Shown: positions 47,781-60,613, numbered from the stretch's first letter. The stretch: 64,000 nucleotides of DNA from Plantago major (GCA_026545765.1 CM048839.1:16244566-16308565), one strand, 5' to 3'. The notes: generated by a model not told the origin, from the letters alone. Numbers and translations: made by a program.

Positions 47781-48997
47781 AGGCAAAGGCAGCCCGCTTC
47801 ACGCTCCTCGACGGACAACTCTATAGGAGATCCTATTCAGGACCCCTACTCAGGTGCGTGACTAATAATGAAGCCAGACATGTTCTGACTGAATTGCATC
47901 AGGAGAATGCGGCAACCATTCCGGAGCCAGAAGTCTTGCCCATCGAGCACTAACAACCGGGTACCTATTGGCCAACCATGAGGGCTGATGCTTTAGACTT
48001 TGTGAGAAGATGTGACTCATGCCAAAGACACTCACACATCGGCCACCTCCCACCAGAGAGGCTACACCCATCCTTTTCTCCATGGCCTTTTATGAAATGG
48101 GGGATGGACATAGTAGGGAAACTACCTACTGCACCAGGCCAACGAGTGTACATGCTCCCAGTAATCGATTACTTCACCAAGTGGGTGGAAGTAGAAGCCT
48201 TCAAGCAAGTCCGTGACACAGAGGTAAAAAATTTCATTTGGAAACATGTGATCTGCAGGTACGGAGTCCCCTACGACATCGTGACAGACAATGGCTCCCA
48301 GTTCATAAGCTATGAGTTTCAAGATTTCTGCAAAGAATGGGGGATCAAGCTTACATTTTCCACTCCACGCTATCCCCAAGCGAATGGACAAGCGGAGTCG
48401 ACCAACAAGACTATCATAAACAGTCTCAAAAAACGGCTGAAACAAGCAAAAGGAGCATGGGCGGATGAACTCCCAGGCGTCCTATGGTCGTACCGAACCA
48501 CACCAAGGACTCCAACTGGAGAAACACCATTCAACATGACATATGGAACTGAAGCAGTCATACCCATAGAAGTGGGACTACCCACAGCAAGATACAAAAT
48601 GGCTAGCGAACAGACCAACGATGCGACATTGGCACACGAGATCGACTTGGTTGATGAACTCAGGGAAAGAGCCATGATTCGGAGTGCCGCCTATGAACAG
48701 AAGGCCGCACAACACTTCAACAAGAACATACGCGTACGAACCTTCAAGCAAGACGATTGGGTTCTACGTAAGGTGTTCCAGAACACAAAGGAGACAGGAG
48801 CTGGCAAGCTTGGACCAAATTGGGAAGGTCCTTACAAAATCACCAAGGTAGTAGGCAACGGAGCCTACAAGCTGGAAACCAAGGAAGGACGACAGGTAGC
48901 TAAACAGTTGGCATGCCATCCACTTGAAAAGGTATCACTTCTAATGCCCCACTTTCCAAATACTCGCATGTTGAGGTTAACTTCTCTTTACAACTAG
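47780..48997 (+). mobile_element. Integrase region of the Gypsy element
   Basis: The zinc-binding CDSCQRH is followed by the catalytic core with WGMDIVGKLP, VIDYFTKWVEVEAF, VTDNGSQFIS and YPQANGQAESTNKTI, holding D, D and E. The C-terminal GKLGPNWEGPYKI motif follows. The segment ends directly at the first hairpin repeat. Confidence 0.9.
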
Positions 48998-50382
48998 CCG
49001 ACCTGACCAGGGGCTAGCTGGTTAACTAACCCAGCTAGGCAGGTCGGTCATCCGCCCCACCCCCCAAACCTTCCCAGGAAGGGTCCAAACGTCTTGCTGA
49101 CAGCCGACCAAGCTACTAGTCTTTCCATCGTGACACCCGACGACTGAATCCATGCGAAATCGTCAGCCATTGGAAGGGATCACATCATCCAAGAGGTTGA
49201 TAGTTGATCACCTACTTTGTCAGAGAAACTTCTCTCCACGAGCAACATATCACCCACGGCTAAGGTATGGTCCAACTTTGTCCGACGAGATTGATTTCTC
49301 TTCCAAACAACCGATCTGACTAGGGGCAAGCCGGTTAGCTAACCCGGTTGGGCAGGTCGGTCTAACGCCCCCCTCCCCAAGAGGGTCCAACGTTCTTGCA
49401 GGCTAACCAATACAAGACCTGAACGAGTAGGAAAACCTCGACAACAATGATCCATGAGAAGTCGCCGGCTAACCAGAAGGATCCTCGCCATTACAAAGTC
49501 CAAACAATAGGACAATGGTCATCCACTCCATCTGGCGCATACAAACAGTTAGCCTACACCCACAGTCAAGGTACCAATGCTCATGTTTCACCTAAGAGGT
49601 TGAATTCTCACAACACCTAGCCGACCTGACCAGGGGCTAGCTGGTTAACTAACCCAGCTAGGCAGGTCGGTCATCCGCCCCACCCCCCCCAAATCTCTCC
49701 AAGAGGATGGATTCCACTCATGTTGCAGGCTAACTCATCACGAATACGATTGAAGTGATGCCCACGCGGCACATCTTACTTCCAAGTGATCATCCAAAAC
49801 ATACTGCTCAACAAAGCCAACCATCCATCAAGATGAGAACAAAAACACATGGACTCACATCTATTTTGATTGGCTTGCACTTGCTTAATCCATGAGATGC
49901 GCCAAAAACAGCTCCATGGTTTAGACAAGTGGAAGCCTTTCAAAATTAATGTCACTACCATACAAACAATGTCAGCACCATCCACATGTTAACAGGCAGA
50001 CAAGAGCTCTCTGCTTATTCCAACAGTCTCAATCGATTTATCGAATTTAGCCGCCAACAAAAGTAAACAGACGAGCATGACATGCTGCCACACCACTTGT
50101 ATCCCAAGGTATGAACCAAAGTCGAAATTTTGAGATTGATTCCTCTCTATCACAACCGACACATGTTAACAGGCAGACAAGAGCTCTCTGCTTATTCCAA
50201 CAGTCTCAATCGATTTATCGAATTTAGCCGCCAACAAAAGTAAACAGACGAGCATGACATGCTGCCACACCACTTGTATCCCAAGGTATGAACCAAAGTC
50301 GAAATTTTGAGATTGATTCCTCTCTATCACAACCGACCTGACCAGAGGCTAGTCGGTCAACTAACCCGACTAGGCAGGACGG
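48998..50382 (+). repeat. Four 50-bp hairpin repeats in the Gypsy 3' region
   Basis: Copies at 48998-49047, 49311-49360, 49621-49670 and 50333-50382. Each has outer arms ccgacctg ... caggtcgg and an inner arm pair around ttaactaa (ctagctgg ... cccagctag in copy 1). Each lies in a larger unit of about 310 bp that also shares a preceding gattgattcctct-like stretch. Inner arms change in a compensating way between copies. Confidence 0.8.
49983..50336 (+). repeat. Perfect 177-bp tandem duplication in the Gypsy element
   Basis: 49983-50159 and 50160-50336 read the same base for base. Each starts cacatgttaacaggcagac. Confidence 0.93.
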
Positions 50383-50454
50383 TTAAAGGCCTCCCCTCTT
50401 CACGAGGGTCCATCACTGAATTCTACAGTTAGGACACAAGGTGAACTCCACAAA

Positions 50455-50600
50455 GCCAGCCATCCGACTGGCATAACATGGCCCCCAATTGCAAGCTGAC
50501 TGACACAGCCATCCGACTGGCATAGCATGGCACCCAATTGCAAGCCATCCGACAAACGCAACTTGACATCCACCTGCAAGCTGACTGGCACCCAGCCGTC
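50455..50600 (+). repeat. Short direct repeats in the Gypsy 3' region
   Basis: ccatccgactggcat occurs twice about 51 bp apart, and aattgcaagc recurs with it. Confidence 0.6.
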
Positions 50601-51283
50601 TGACAGACATAGCTTGCCACCCAACGACAAGCTGACGTACATAGATGTCTGACTGACCCGGCGTGGAACAAATTCGACGAAGTAGGCGGACGGACACAAT
50701 AATAGTTCAAGCACTACTCCTTTGGACTAGAGCTTAAACTGGGGGACAAACCTAGTAGACAGAGTTCAACAGTGCCAAGCGCGTCGTCTAGAGGTTAGCC
50801 TGCTATATTTCATTCAAATTAGACTTGTAAGACAAGCATGACTGCATGATTTATGAATATGTCTGACTCTCAAACATGAACTACATTTTAGTACAAATTC
50901 TAAGAATAATGCATCTTTAACTTCATGTGTTATACACTGCGTTGAGCTACTTTACTCATGTAGGATAATTTTAGTAGAATACTTATGTATTTGAGATTAT
51001 GATTGTTGCAACTATCACACGAGTCCAAATACGAGACATAAATATCCCACAGCCTACGCGGCTCGAGACATCCCAGGAACAACCCAAAATAAAATTCTAA
51101 GCCACAATAAACATACATAACCGATCCAACCCTACGAGGGTAATACGAACAACAATGTTCAAATACGAATGACAGGAAGTACTAGGAAATCGAATCCAGC
51201 ATGGAGAGCGACATACAACATAAACGACAAAAGAAATAACTCATAAGACAACAACATCCAGAGTTTCACCACCCAACATGAAA

Positions 51284-53330
51284 CTACTTAATGGTACCAG
51301 CTCCATCAATATACTCATCCGAGCAACCATCAGACTGACCCGGGAACTCCACCCCATGCTCAGTCAGATACATTTCACACATCATGACCCTCTCTTGATA
51401 GTAGCCCCCGAGCTCCCCCCTACCTATGGTCTTCAAACAGAACGCCCGCTCATTCAAGATCAATTGATGGTCTTCATTCTGCTTGACCGCATGCAGTTCT
51501 GCCTTCACCTTTTCGTTCTCCTTAATAGCGGAAGCCAGTTCCATCTCGAGCTTAGCGGCCTTAGCCGCCTCAATCTCAGCCGTAGCCAGCTCCCCTTTGA
51601 CCTTAGCTAACTCCTCAAGTGCTTCATTCTTGCCTTGGCAATAGCGTAACGCTTCGCCCTCAAGTCGGACCTTCTCCCTCCTAAGTACCGCAACAGAGTG
51701 CTCACTGATCCGATGCTTCCTCGTAATAGAAGCTAACTCCGCCTCCAGCAGCTGCACAACGTTGCCCATGTACCCTATAGCGTTCAAGGCCTACAAGGCA
51801 GACATCAATAATTCATACTTCGATCTAAGCACATAAACAATAAAGAGAAACACTAGAGGGTGGCGGAGACTACCTGGACAATTTGGTCGAGAGCATAATC
51901 CGTCAAAGGAGTCACTCCGTCTCTCACCAGCTGATCAAGGTTGCCCATCGTTAACACCCTTCCAGAACTCAAAGTTATTGCGCCAAATTCACAAGAGAGA
52001 GTAGCTCCATCAACCTCAAAGCTGACAGTCGATGAAGGACTGTCACCCACTTCTCCACGCGCCGCCATAGATGGTGAGCCCACACCCTGCCCGGCCAGGG
52101 AGGGAACATAAGTAGTCCTGGAAAGACTATGCGAAGCTCCGGCCGTACTGGCGGAACACCCGTATCATTGCTGAGTACTTGAAGGCCCCTCCACGATTCG
52201 ACGAGTTATTTGGTGGATCATTAGGAAGATCGCCTCCTGACTCCAAGAGTTCAAACCTCGGCTTCTTTGCATACCGCCCCAACAAGTCGTCCACTTTCTC
52301 AACTGGAGCCGCGACCGACTTCGTCGTTTTCATCACCCTCGCTATTCTGACAGCATACTCATCTCCATTGCCTGTCCATACACGAGATGAAAGAAAAGCA
52401 TCGTCAGAACTAGTTATCTCAAAATGCATCCTATCGACATGACTAATCTAAGGATGTCATTACCTCCAAATGATTGGATAACGGCACGCCCATGCTACAT
52501 GCCTTCAACGTAGTCGGGCTCAAGAGGTGGTCGATTGATCTGGTCATACTAGAAGCATTTCTTATCGCTTGAACCACCACGTCCCCGTCATCTAGCATAT
52601 CCTTCCTTACATGGCTACCTGTAAGAAAGAGTGTTCAAAGTTCAATCCAATATGAAAAGTGCAAAGAAGAGGTAAAACAATCACACTAAATAGCAAAGAG
52701 TTGAACTTACCAAAAGGCTTCCACGATATCGGAACCCTTGCCAAGTCTGCCGGCTCAAACACGTGCTCACTGCTCACCAGGAAATACCTTTCCTTCCAAG
52801 TTGACTTATCGGACGCGTTGCCAATACAGACCGAGCTGGCGACACCTGGCCTCAAGTTGGTCTGAACCCGACCTTTATCCGATGAGACTTCCTTCACTGT
52901 GTAAAAGTGGCAGAAGGTGTCGACAGACATCTGAACATTCATGACCTCACTCAGTACCTGCATTCCAAGAATAACCCGCCAAGCATTGGGCATCAGCTGA
53001 CCGGGTGCAACCTGGAGATAGCTAAGTACGTCAGCCACAAACATGGGGAGTGGGAGTCTGAGCCCTATCTTGAAGGCAACTTCATACAAGCAAACCATCC
53101 CCGGGATGTCCCAATCACTTGGCCCGCCAAGGAGTCGAGACCAGACTCTGGGATCCCATAGAGATCCCTCATGTGTGACAAGTTCGCCTCACTGAGAACT
53201 GAGGCCACGTCACCGGATAGGATGCCAGTAGGCTGACCCATAGCGGACAAAGACCCTCCATGTAAATCCTGGCCGTCAACCCCAGTCGACCGAGAGGACA
53301 CAATCAACTTGCTCGGGTGCCCTTCCATGA
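51284..53330 (-). mobile_element. Antisense ORF region of the Gypsy element (gypsy-type putative transposase domain)
   Basis: On the minus strand, opposite to gag-pol. It shows MVCLYEVAFKIGLRLPLPMF and LSYLQVAPGQLMPNAWRVIL. These match the plant 'putative gypsy type transposon' domain (PF04195) as I know it. A downstream block at 51284-51787 is a long coiled coil (LEAELASITRKHR, ELATAEIEAAKAAKLEMELA). Intron-like gaps between the blocks are usual for such antisense ORFs. The function is unknown. Part of a broken element. Confidence 0.7.
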
Positions 53331-55543
53331 TCCACCCGTGTCAAGTTCAAACAAGAAATCCTCACCCAAAAATCCATGAAAAGCATCAACTCGGTATAAC
53401 ATAAAAAATACAAGCCGACAAACGCAACACCCATCGCTAACATAGGCAAAAGAGACATCCAGCATACCAGTTCTACAACAATCTATCAATATATCCATTT
53501 GCAAACAAAGCATTACAACGTGAATATTTCCAAAAAGCAAGACTAAAATATCCATAGACATATCCATTCGCAAAATGGTGTAACGTCACGAAATTTTATA
53601 TCCAATCGATTTCACCAAACACCGGTCGATACAAAAGGCAACATGCATATGTCTACTCTACGACACCCCTTCAAAGCAAACAGGATCCACCAATATGAAT
53701 TACAACAAATCAAATCCCACAGGCACAAAACCAAACATAGACTCAAAAAATTCATACGAACCCCACGAACAAAATCAATCCTGCATGAACCGTATATCCA
53801 AAGTGTGGGTCACAACTCTAAATACATGACTCGCTGCATAATACACTTCTTACGCGACGAAAATGACGAAGCCTAAAGTATACCAGATGCCTTCTAGAAA
53901 TGCTAGCTGGAGTAGAAACGAAATGATTTATCCCTCTACTACGAGTTCAGCCCTTCAATCACTCTAACTCATCCAATTAGCATACAACCCAACCCGAGCT
54001 CAAAATTAAGCAAAAAATAAGCAGAGACATACGAAAATAAAATCCAAGAGGGATAGTCTCTCCCAGAGATCCAGCAGACAAAAAAAAAAGAAAAAAAAAA
54101 GGGAAGATGAACAGGTGCAGTACACGCCGTCTTCTTCCCCGCTCTATTTACCCATCGGAAAAGCTTGAACTCCGGTTGACTATCTTGTCTTCAACTCACC
54201 AGATCCACACACCGGCTCCCTCTCCGTCCACCGTCACTCTCTCCGCGCCCCGTACTCGCGTCGATGGCCCGTCTCTCCTGTTCGAAAATAATGAGAAGGA
54301 GAGATGCCAATTTCTCTTTCGGACTGAGGGAATAAGATGATTGACGCATTAGGAATGTGAAGGAGGAAGAAAATGGTGATGAAGAAGAAGAAGAAGAAGA
54401 AGAAGAAGAAGAAGAAGAAGAAGAAGAAAATGGTGATGGAGAGAAGAAGAAGAAGAAATGGTGATGGAGAGAAGGAGAAGAAGAAGAAGAAGAAGAAGAA
54501 GAAGAAGAAGAAGAAAATAGTGATTTAGAGAAGAAGAAGAAAACGGCGTTGGAGAAGAAGAAAATGGGTCTGTGTGTTGGTGATCCCCAAACTCAACTCA
54601 AAATTACTCCAATTCAGGCAAGGCATAGGTGCTCCGGGCAAGTCATCCTCCAATTCGGGCAAGGTAGACATTCATTCGGGCAAAGCATGCACCCTCCCAA
54701 TTCGGGCAAGTCATACTCCAATTCGGGCAAGCCATACTTCATTTCGGGCAAGGCAACTCATTTCGGGCAAGTTGTCTATTTTCTGTCAGCAAGTTTCCAT
54801 CTTGCTAGATAGGCTAAGTTGCCTACCTCAAAATTTTCTGTCAGCAAGTTTCCATCTTGCTAGATAGACTAAGTTGCCTACCTCAAAATTTTATGTCAGC
54901 AAATTTCCATTTTGCTAGATAGACTAAGTTGTCTACCTCAAAATTTTCTGTCAGCAAGTTTCCATCTTTCTAGATGGACTAAGTTGCCTACCTCAAAATT
55001 TTCTGTGAGCAAATTTCCATCTTGCTGGAAGGACTAAGTTGCCCACCTCGAAATTTTCTGTCAGCAAGTTTCCATCTTGCTAGATAGACTAAGTTGCCTA
55101 ACTCAAAATTTTCTGTCAGCAAATTTCCATCTTGCTAGATGGACTAAGTTGCCTAACTCAAAATTCTCTGTCAACAAATTTCCATCTTGCTAGATAGACT
55201 AAACTGCCCATCTCGAAAATTTCAATCCGTAAACGCCCATCATGCTAGGATGGATTTTTACAATCGTGAACACCTGTCAGTAGTAAGCTTCTGCCTTGCC
55301 AAGTCAACGTCTTGCTCTGACGAGCTAACAACATAATCACTACGAGTGAAATCCATCTTTCTGATCAATCCATCTCCTTATCAATGAGCTTACCATCTAT
55401 TATTCTGTTGCACTTACCGGATAATTGATACCTTTGAAAGGGTAAAATAGCATACGCCTGCAACACGGCGTGCGTCGCTCAATTAGGCATAGAACTTCTA
55501 CTCTCCGACTCGAGACACTCGACTCGAAGAGTGGGGGACAAAC
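53331..55543. repeat. Repeat-rich 3' spacer of the Gypsy element
   Basis: Contains (GAA)n tracts at about 54381-54430 and 54478-54515, about seven ttcgggcaag repeats at 54636-54775, eight 55-bp tandem repeats (54779-55218), and the purine tract at about 55529-55541. No sense-strand gene. Confidence 0.75.
54779..55218 (+). repeat. 55-bp tandem repeat, eight copies
   Basis: Unit ttttctgtcagcaagtttcc, then atcttgctagatagactaag and ttgcctacctcaaaa. The tcagc landmark recurs every 55 bases from 54786 to 55171, without exception in spacing. A short stem gcaag-tttccat-cttgc is present in most copies. Confidence 0.93.
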
Positions 55544-56521
55544 TGTATTGGCTAAAATTCGCTCTTGTCAACAAGACTGGCAATTTGGCCCATGAAGGCT
55601 ATGGCCCAGTCCATAGTCCATTAACGAGTCCATCTTGGCTTCATAAGAAAATTGGGTTCCAATAGGTCACCGGGCGAAGCCACCAAGTTGAGTCGTCATC
55701 CAACCAAGTAGTCTACATGCTACCTGACTGACTTGACCTATCCAACCTCCCAGCCGGTTGGCAAGCTAGCCAACTCACCTCGTAAGTCTGACCCCAACAT
55801 TTAGATGACAAACCATGGCAGCCAGCTTTTGGCTGGCAGAACATGTCAGTCAACACTCGACTAACAAACTAACTAACTCGTAATTGCTTGACCGACTCAG
55901 TCAGTCAGTAAGCAACCAACTTGGAAGGACTCCTATAACTACCTGAGGCCAAGTCCAACCCACTTAGCCAGGTCTAACAGCCTCATCCGAGATTCGCGGA
56001 CAGACCCCATCGATGAACGAACTATATAGAGAAGGATGGAGAAACGTGGAAGGCAACGCATTCTAACGGCAACAAACCCTAGCAATCAACCTCTGACGCC
56101 TCCATCTCTCTCAAGCTCTCTGATCAACATCAGCCGTCACCTGTCATCATCCACCATCGCTCATCACCATCCATCATCAACCTTCAACCTTCCGCCATCA
56201 TCCATCTCTGTCAGACAACTGCCAGCTAGCTCCTTCCCATAAGGTCAGCTAGCCCACTGCCGGTGTTCGTCCGCCACGTAGCCGAACCGACTCAACCAAC
56301 AGGATAAGTCGACGCTTTCCACCATCTCTCCCTCTCTATCTCTTTCATTTGATTACTCCTTCCATCAGTCATCTAACTTGAGCGTCGGAGTCCCTTCGGT
56401 CGGCACCACACCGGTGTCACCTCGGAATCTCACGTCTCTGTTTGCTATTGTTGCCTTGCAGGTTGTCGGTGCCCCCAAATCTCTGACCCTAATTTTGATT
56501 GTAGATTTCTAAGCATCTACA
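55544..56521 (+). repeat. 3' LTR of the Gypsy element
   Basis: 978 bp, TG...CA, followed by TSD gagtc. Confidence 0.94.
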
Positions 56522-56729
56522 GAGTCTAGCTCCTATTATTGAAAATAACAGTACAATCACGGGGGTTTATAAGAACCTGCAAACAGCTCCAACAAGGTAC
56601 TCACAACGAAATCCAAACTAGCATAAAATACATGAAACCAAAAGCCAGTCCAACCAAGAGTTCTACATAGCCAACGAGCTCCAATCCTCCAACACAATTT
56701 CCAACGTGACAATCCAAAAACATTTATCA

Positions 56730-58075
56730 TCATTTGAACTTTTTTGGGCTATACCTACCACCAAATTTTCTCAACACTGCTTTAACCATGGGAAGAGAGG
56801 AAGAGTATGAAGCTTTAATGGAGTTCTTGGTGGTTCTTCCTCTTTTCTTTTCGGGGGGCTTGGGAGGCTTGGGAGGGGGCACAACGGGCTCATCCACCTG
56901 TCCAATAACGGGGGCTACATGTTCCACCAAAGGAGATGACACAAGAGGAGCAACCCTATTTTTCTCCACAATCAGAGGTACAACAGAGACCTCAAAATTT
57001 TCCAACACCTCAAGATTGATATTTGCAGTTTCTAGAGCAGCCACTCCTTGAACAGTCGCATATTCATCAGCATGTGAATCATCAATATCTTGATTAGTAT
57101 CCAAAGCCACCAACCTGATAGAATCCGAGTTAATTTGCATCTGCGAGCCAACTTCCAAACCTACAGTAGTAGTCTGAGTTCCTACTTCCAAACCTACAGT
57201 ATTCTGCGAGCCTGCTTCCAAACCTACAGTATTCTCCACCCTTGAAATTTCCACTACAATTGGTTCCTTAATTGAATCCCTTCCCTCCAATTCATGATCG
57301 GATAGCACCGGAGTTTCTTTTGTAGACTGTTCCATGTCCTGCCAATTAGGCAAATCCGCAAAACCTTCACCATTTTGTGTAACTTCCTATGGCTTATCAT
57401 CAAATTTCCCTTTAGCAAACTGGTCTGGCGCTTCAAAAGAGTTTTGAAGAGGCTTTAGTTGCGAATGTTTCACAAAACATGATTCTTCTTTATGACCAAT
57501 TTTCGAGCAGCGTAAACAATACTGTGGCAGATTGTCATATTTTACCTCGATCTTAAACTGCTCTCCTTTTAGCGCAATCAAGATAGCTTCTGGTCTATCT
57601 TTTGTGACGTCCATTTCTACCAGAACTCGAGCCCTTTCCAATCTAGTAAATTCAGCTGTAGCAGAATCCACCCTCAAAGGTTTTCCAAAGGGTTTAACCA
57701 ATTCGAATAAGGCCTCAGGATGAAACAACATTATAGGTACTTGTTTCAAAGATAGCCAAATAGGAACTATAGGAGAATCTTTAAGAAAATTGAAAACAGG
57801 AGACCGCTTTGAAAACCTCATTGAACAGCTACCCATAGATAGATTTTGTTTCATCCATAGAGTCTCAAAATCTTCTTTGTCAAAGAGTTGAATAATAACG
57901 TTTCTGAAATTGAAGAAACTTACAGTAAATCGTCCTTTGAAACTTTGTTTTTGTAGCGTCTTTGTAATGTCGACCAGAGAAGGGACACCATAGGCAAATT
58001 TTCCAACCAAAGTGGTGATGAACGGAGCTGACAGCTTATTAACTTCATCGTCTGTGAATGAGATGACAATTTATA
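56730..58075 (-). pseudogene. L1-type LINE ORF1 (DUF4283 + CCHC zinc knuckle)
   Basis: ORF1 proteins of plant L1 elements bind the LINE RNA. Read on the minus strand from about 58075, the frame shows VISFTDDEVNKLSAPFITT and LVGKFAYGVPSLVDITKTLQ, then FNFRNVIIQLFDKEDF and PIVPIWLSLKQVPIMLFHPE. A zinc knuckle CLRCSKIGHKEESC (C-X2-C-X4-H-X4-C) follows. The C-terminal half is low-complexity with repeated NTVGLEVG motifs, Pro-rich PPPKPPKPPEKKRGR, and the ending RRYSPKKFK-like basic tail. One in-frame stop lies near 57373, just after FDDKP. The 5' end is cut off, with a stop just upstream of VISFTDD. No ORF2 (endonuclease/RT) follows. The Gypsy element sits about 200 bp downstream. Confidence 0.75.
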
Positions 58076-58163
58076 TATTTTGAACACAAGTTTATGTGAA
58101 AAAAGTAAGTTGCTAGAGTTGTTTATCGCAATAAGAAAAGATTGATTTGTTTTGCTGATCATC

Positions 58164-58719
<556 letters not shown>

Positions 58720-59078
58720 CCCGTGCCGAAATGTGGTCATCAATTTTTTTATTATTTTTTTAATTTTTTGTACATATTTATCATGTTAAATATCTTATAA
58801 GAGTATTTAGAAGTTGAAATTAGTGAAATCTCACTTAAAATAATGGAATAAGGGAAAAAATTGAGATGTGGTGAAATGTGTGAAGATCGAGCCAATTTAA
58901 GATCTCGAGAAAATATGAATGTTGGTATAATTTTTATATTTTATTATTATATATTTAATTTTTTATTAAATTTTTAAACAAGAAAATTTTAAAATAAATT
59001 AAATTTTTGGCCTGCTAGCCCCTATGATCTAAATTCACCCACACGGCGGGGGCAAGGCCACTCCCATTGGGAGTGGCC
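58720..59078. mobile_element. PIF/Harbinger MITE, copy C
   Basis: The right end ggccactcccattgggagtggcc is palindromic and is followed by taa. The interior shares ataagagta-ttta and ggtataattttta with copy A. The left end is eroded. Confidence 0.55.
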
Positions 59079-59083
59079 TAAAA

Positions 59084-59340
59084 CTCTCTACATCACAATC
59101 TCAACTTCTTACTTTGACTTTTTTTGTCAATCACTTTTAATTTTAACATCGAACTACTCTTAAACTATAATTATAAATTATTTCATAAAATCATATAATG
59201 AAAATTTTAAAGTGACTAATATTTTATAATATGATTTTTTAAGATTTCACCAATTTCGGTTAATTGTAATTTGAGGTCGAAATTAAAAATTATTGATATA
59301 AAAAAGTAAAGTTGGAATGTTGTGATTGAGACAGAGAGAG
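59084..59340. mobile_element. Stowaway-like MITE
   Basis: Left ctctctacatcacaatctc and, inverted, right ctctctctgtctcaatcac. TA follows the right end. The left TA is not obvious because copy C ends there. Confidence 0.55.
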
Positions 59341-59623
59341 TATCTGAATATGGATTATTTCAGGTAATAATAAAATGGGAAATGGTATATATATCCGCAT
59401 TCTAATAATTCTATAGGATGGGTTGGAAGGAGTTTAAGTCTAGGTTGAACATTGTCGTCTTGTAACCCGCTCGCAACTCAACTAAAAATAAATCTCTCTC
59501 TCTCTCTTTCTTTATTTATTTTATTCATACCAACAACTTAAACTAATGAAATAATATTAAAACCAATCAAATAACCTTTAAATTGTCAAAATCCATCACT
59601 TATTTCTTACTCGTATCAATTGA

Positions 59624-59796
59624 GGCTCTGTTCTCTTCGTCAGAACTGAACTGATCTGATCTGAATTGAATGGAACTGAACTGAACTGAATTGTAGTATA
59701 AAAAACAACAAAGCAGAACTGAACAAAACTGAACTGAATAAATCTGAAATGAATTGAACTGAAATTAATGAGTTTTCAGATGAAAATAACAAAGTC
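59624..59796. mobile_element. Harbinger-type MITE of the GGCTCTGTTC family
   Basis: 173 bp. Starts ggctctgttctcttcgtcag, carries the gaactgaactgaactg interior and ends attaatgagttttcagat followed by a diverged terminus. Confidence 0.6.
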
Positions 59797-60304
59797 TTAC
59801 TCTTATACATTAAATATAACAACTCCATAATAAAATCTATAAATATTTAACTCTATCTCAGACTAAGATTGCATATAATTAATCAAAATTGCCAATACAC
59901 CAATAGAAAAAAAATCAAAATTTCCAAGTATATTGCTCAAAGTCTTCTCTTACCAAAATAAAATAATACTACCTGCTAATCCTCCGAGTTCGAATCGGCA
60001 TGTGCTTGACCGAGGCAATCCTATTTACAGAAAGGAAAAGTAAGATAGACAAATTGTGAATCCTCATAACTCATAAGTAAGGCTCTGTTCTTTTCAATTG
60101 AAATTCTTCGAATCGAATCGAATCGAAACTAAATCAAAACTGAACTGAACTGAAGAAATTATTGTGTAATAATAATAATAACAATTATATGATGGTATAT
60201 ATAATCACAATTAAAAAAATATATTATTTTTGTCATCTTTCTCATATTCTTCCTACTCTTTTTTCTGTCATTTTACATTTTTATTTATTATTGTATAACA
60301 AACT

Positions 60305-60613
60305 TTAAAACCAACCGCGTGGAAGGTACTTTATACGATGCCTCAAATGGAAGACACATATCAAATATACGTGATTGTTGCTACTTTCACTCTGCATAAT
60401 TTTATGCGCATGTGTAAACTTGAAATACCAGTTTTGCAACATGATATCAATGTCCAAGGTGGAGTGGATAATGATTTATTGAACCCGACAAGGAAAGAAA
60501 CGATGAACAGGGTGCGCAAGGAGATGACATTGAGAATTTGGCGCTCTATTCCAGGCAATATAGAGCCCGAGGAAGATAATATAGAGCCCGAGGAAGATAA
60601 TATAGATGAATAA
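60305..60613 (+). pseudogene. PIF/Harbinger (HARBI1-like) transposase C-terminal fragment
   Basis: The frame reads KPTAWKVLYTMPQMEDTYQI, YVIVATFTLHNFMRMCKLEI and MNRVRKEMTLRIWRSIPG. The W-x-L-x-x-MP and VATFTLHNFMR phrases correspond to the end of the DDE nuclease domain of HARBI1-type transposases. The tail ends with a 21-bp tandem duplication that gives NIEPEED twice. The catalytic DDE segments upstream are absent, so this piece cannot act alone. The element's matching ends and TAA targets support the family call. Confidence 0.75.

Larger units (their letters stand above)
43263..56521 (+). mobile_element. Tat/Grande-type Gypsy LTR retrotransposon, 13.3 kb
   Basis: Bounded by LTRs of 930 and 978 bp and by perfect 5-bp TSDs gagtc (43258-43262 and 56522-56526). 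The PBS region reads tttggcgcccaccgtgggg right after the 5' LTR, and a purine tract gagtgggggacaaa precedes the 3' LTR. Gag, protease, RT, RNase H and integrase follow in Gypsy order to 48997. About 6.5 kb of further sequence includes an antisense ORF region. Integrase-to-LTR spacers with antisense ORFs are known for the Tat lineage (for example Grande). LTRs are very alike apart from a ~48-bp length difference near 55895, so it is fairly young. It is broken, with several breaks. Confidence 0.92.

Noticed and set aside
54779-55218. CRISPR-like regular repeats
   Set aside because: The repeats are contiguous, without unique spacers, and lie within a plant Gypsy element.
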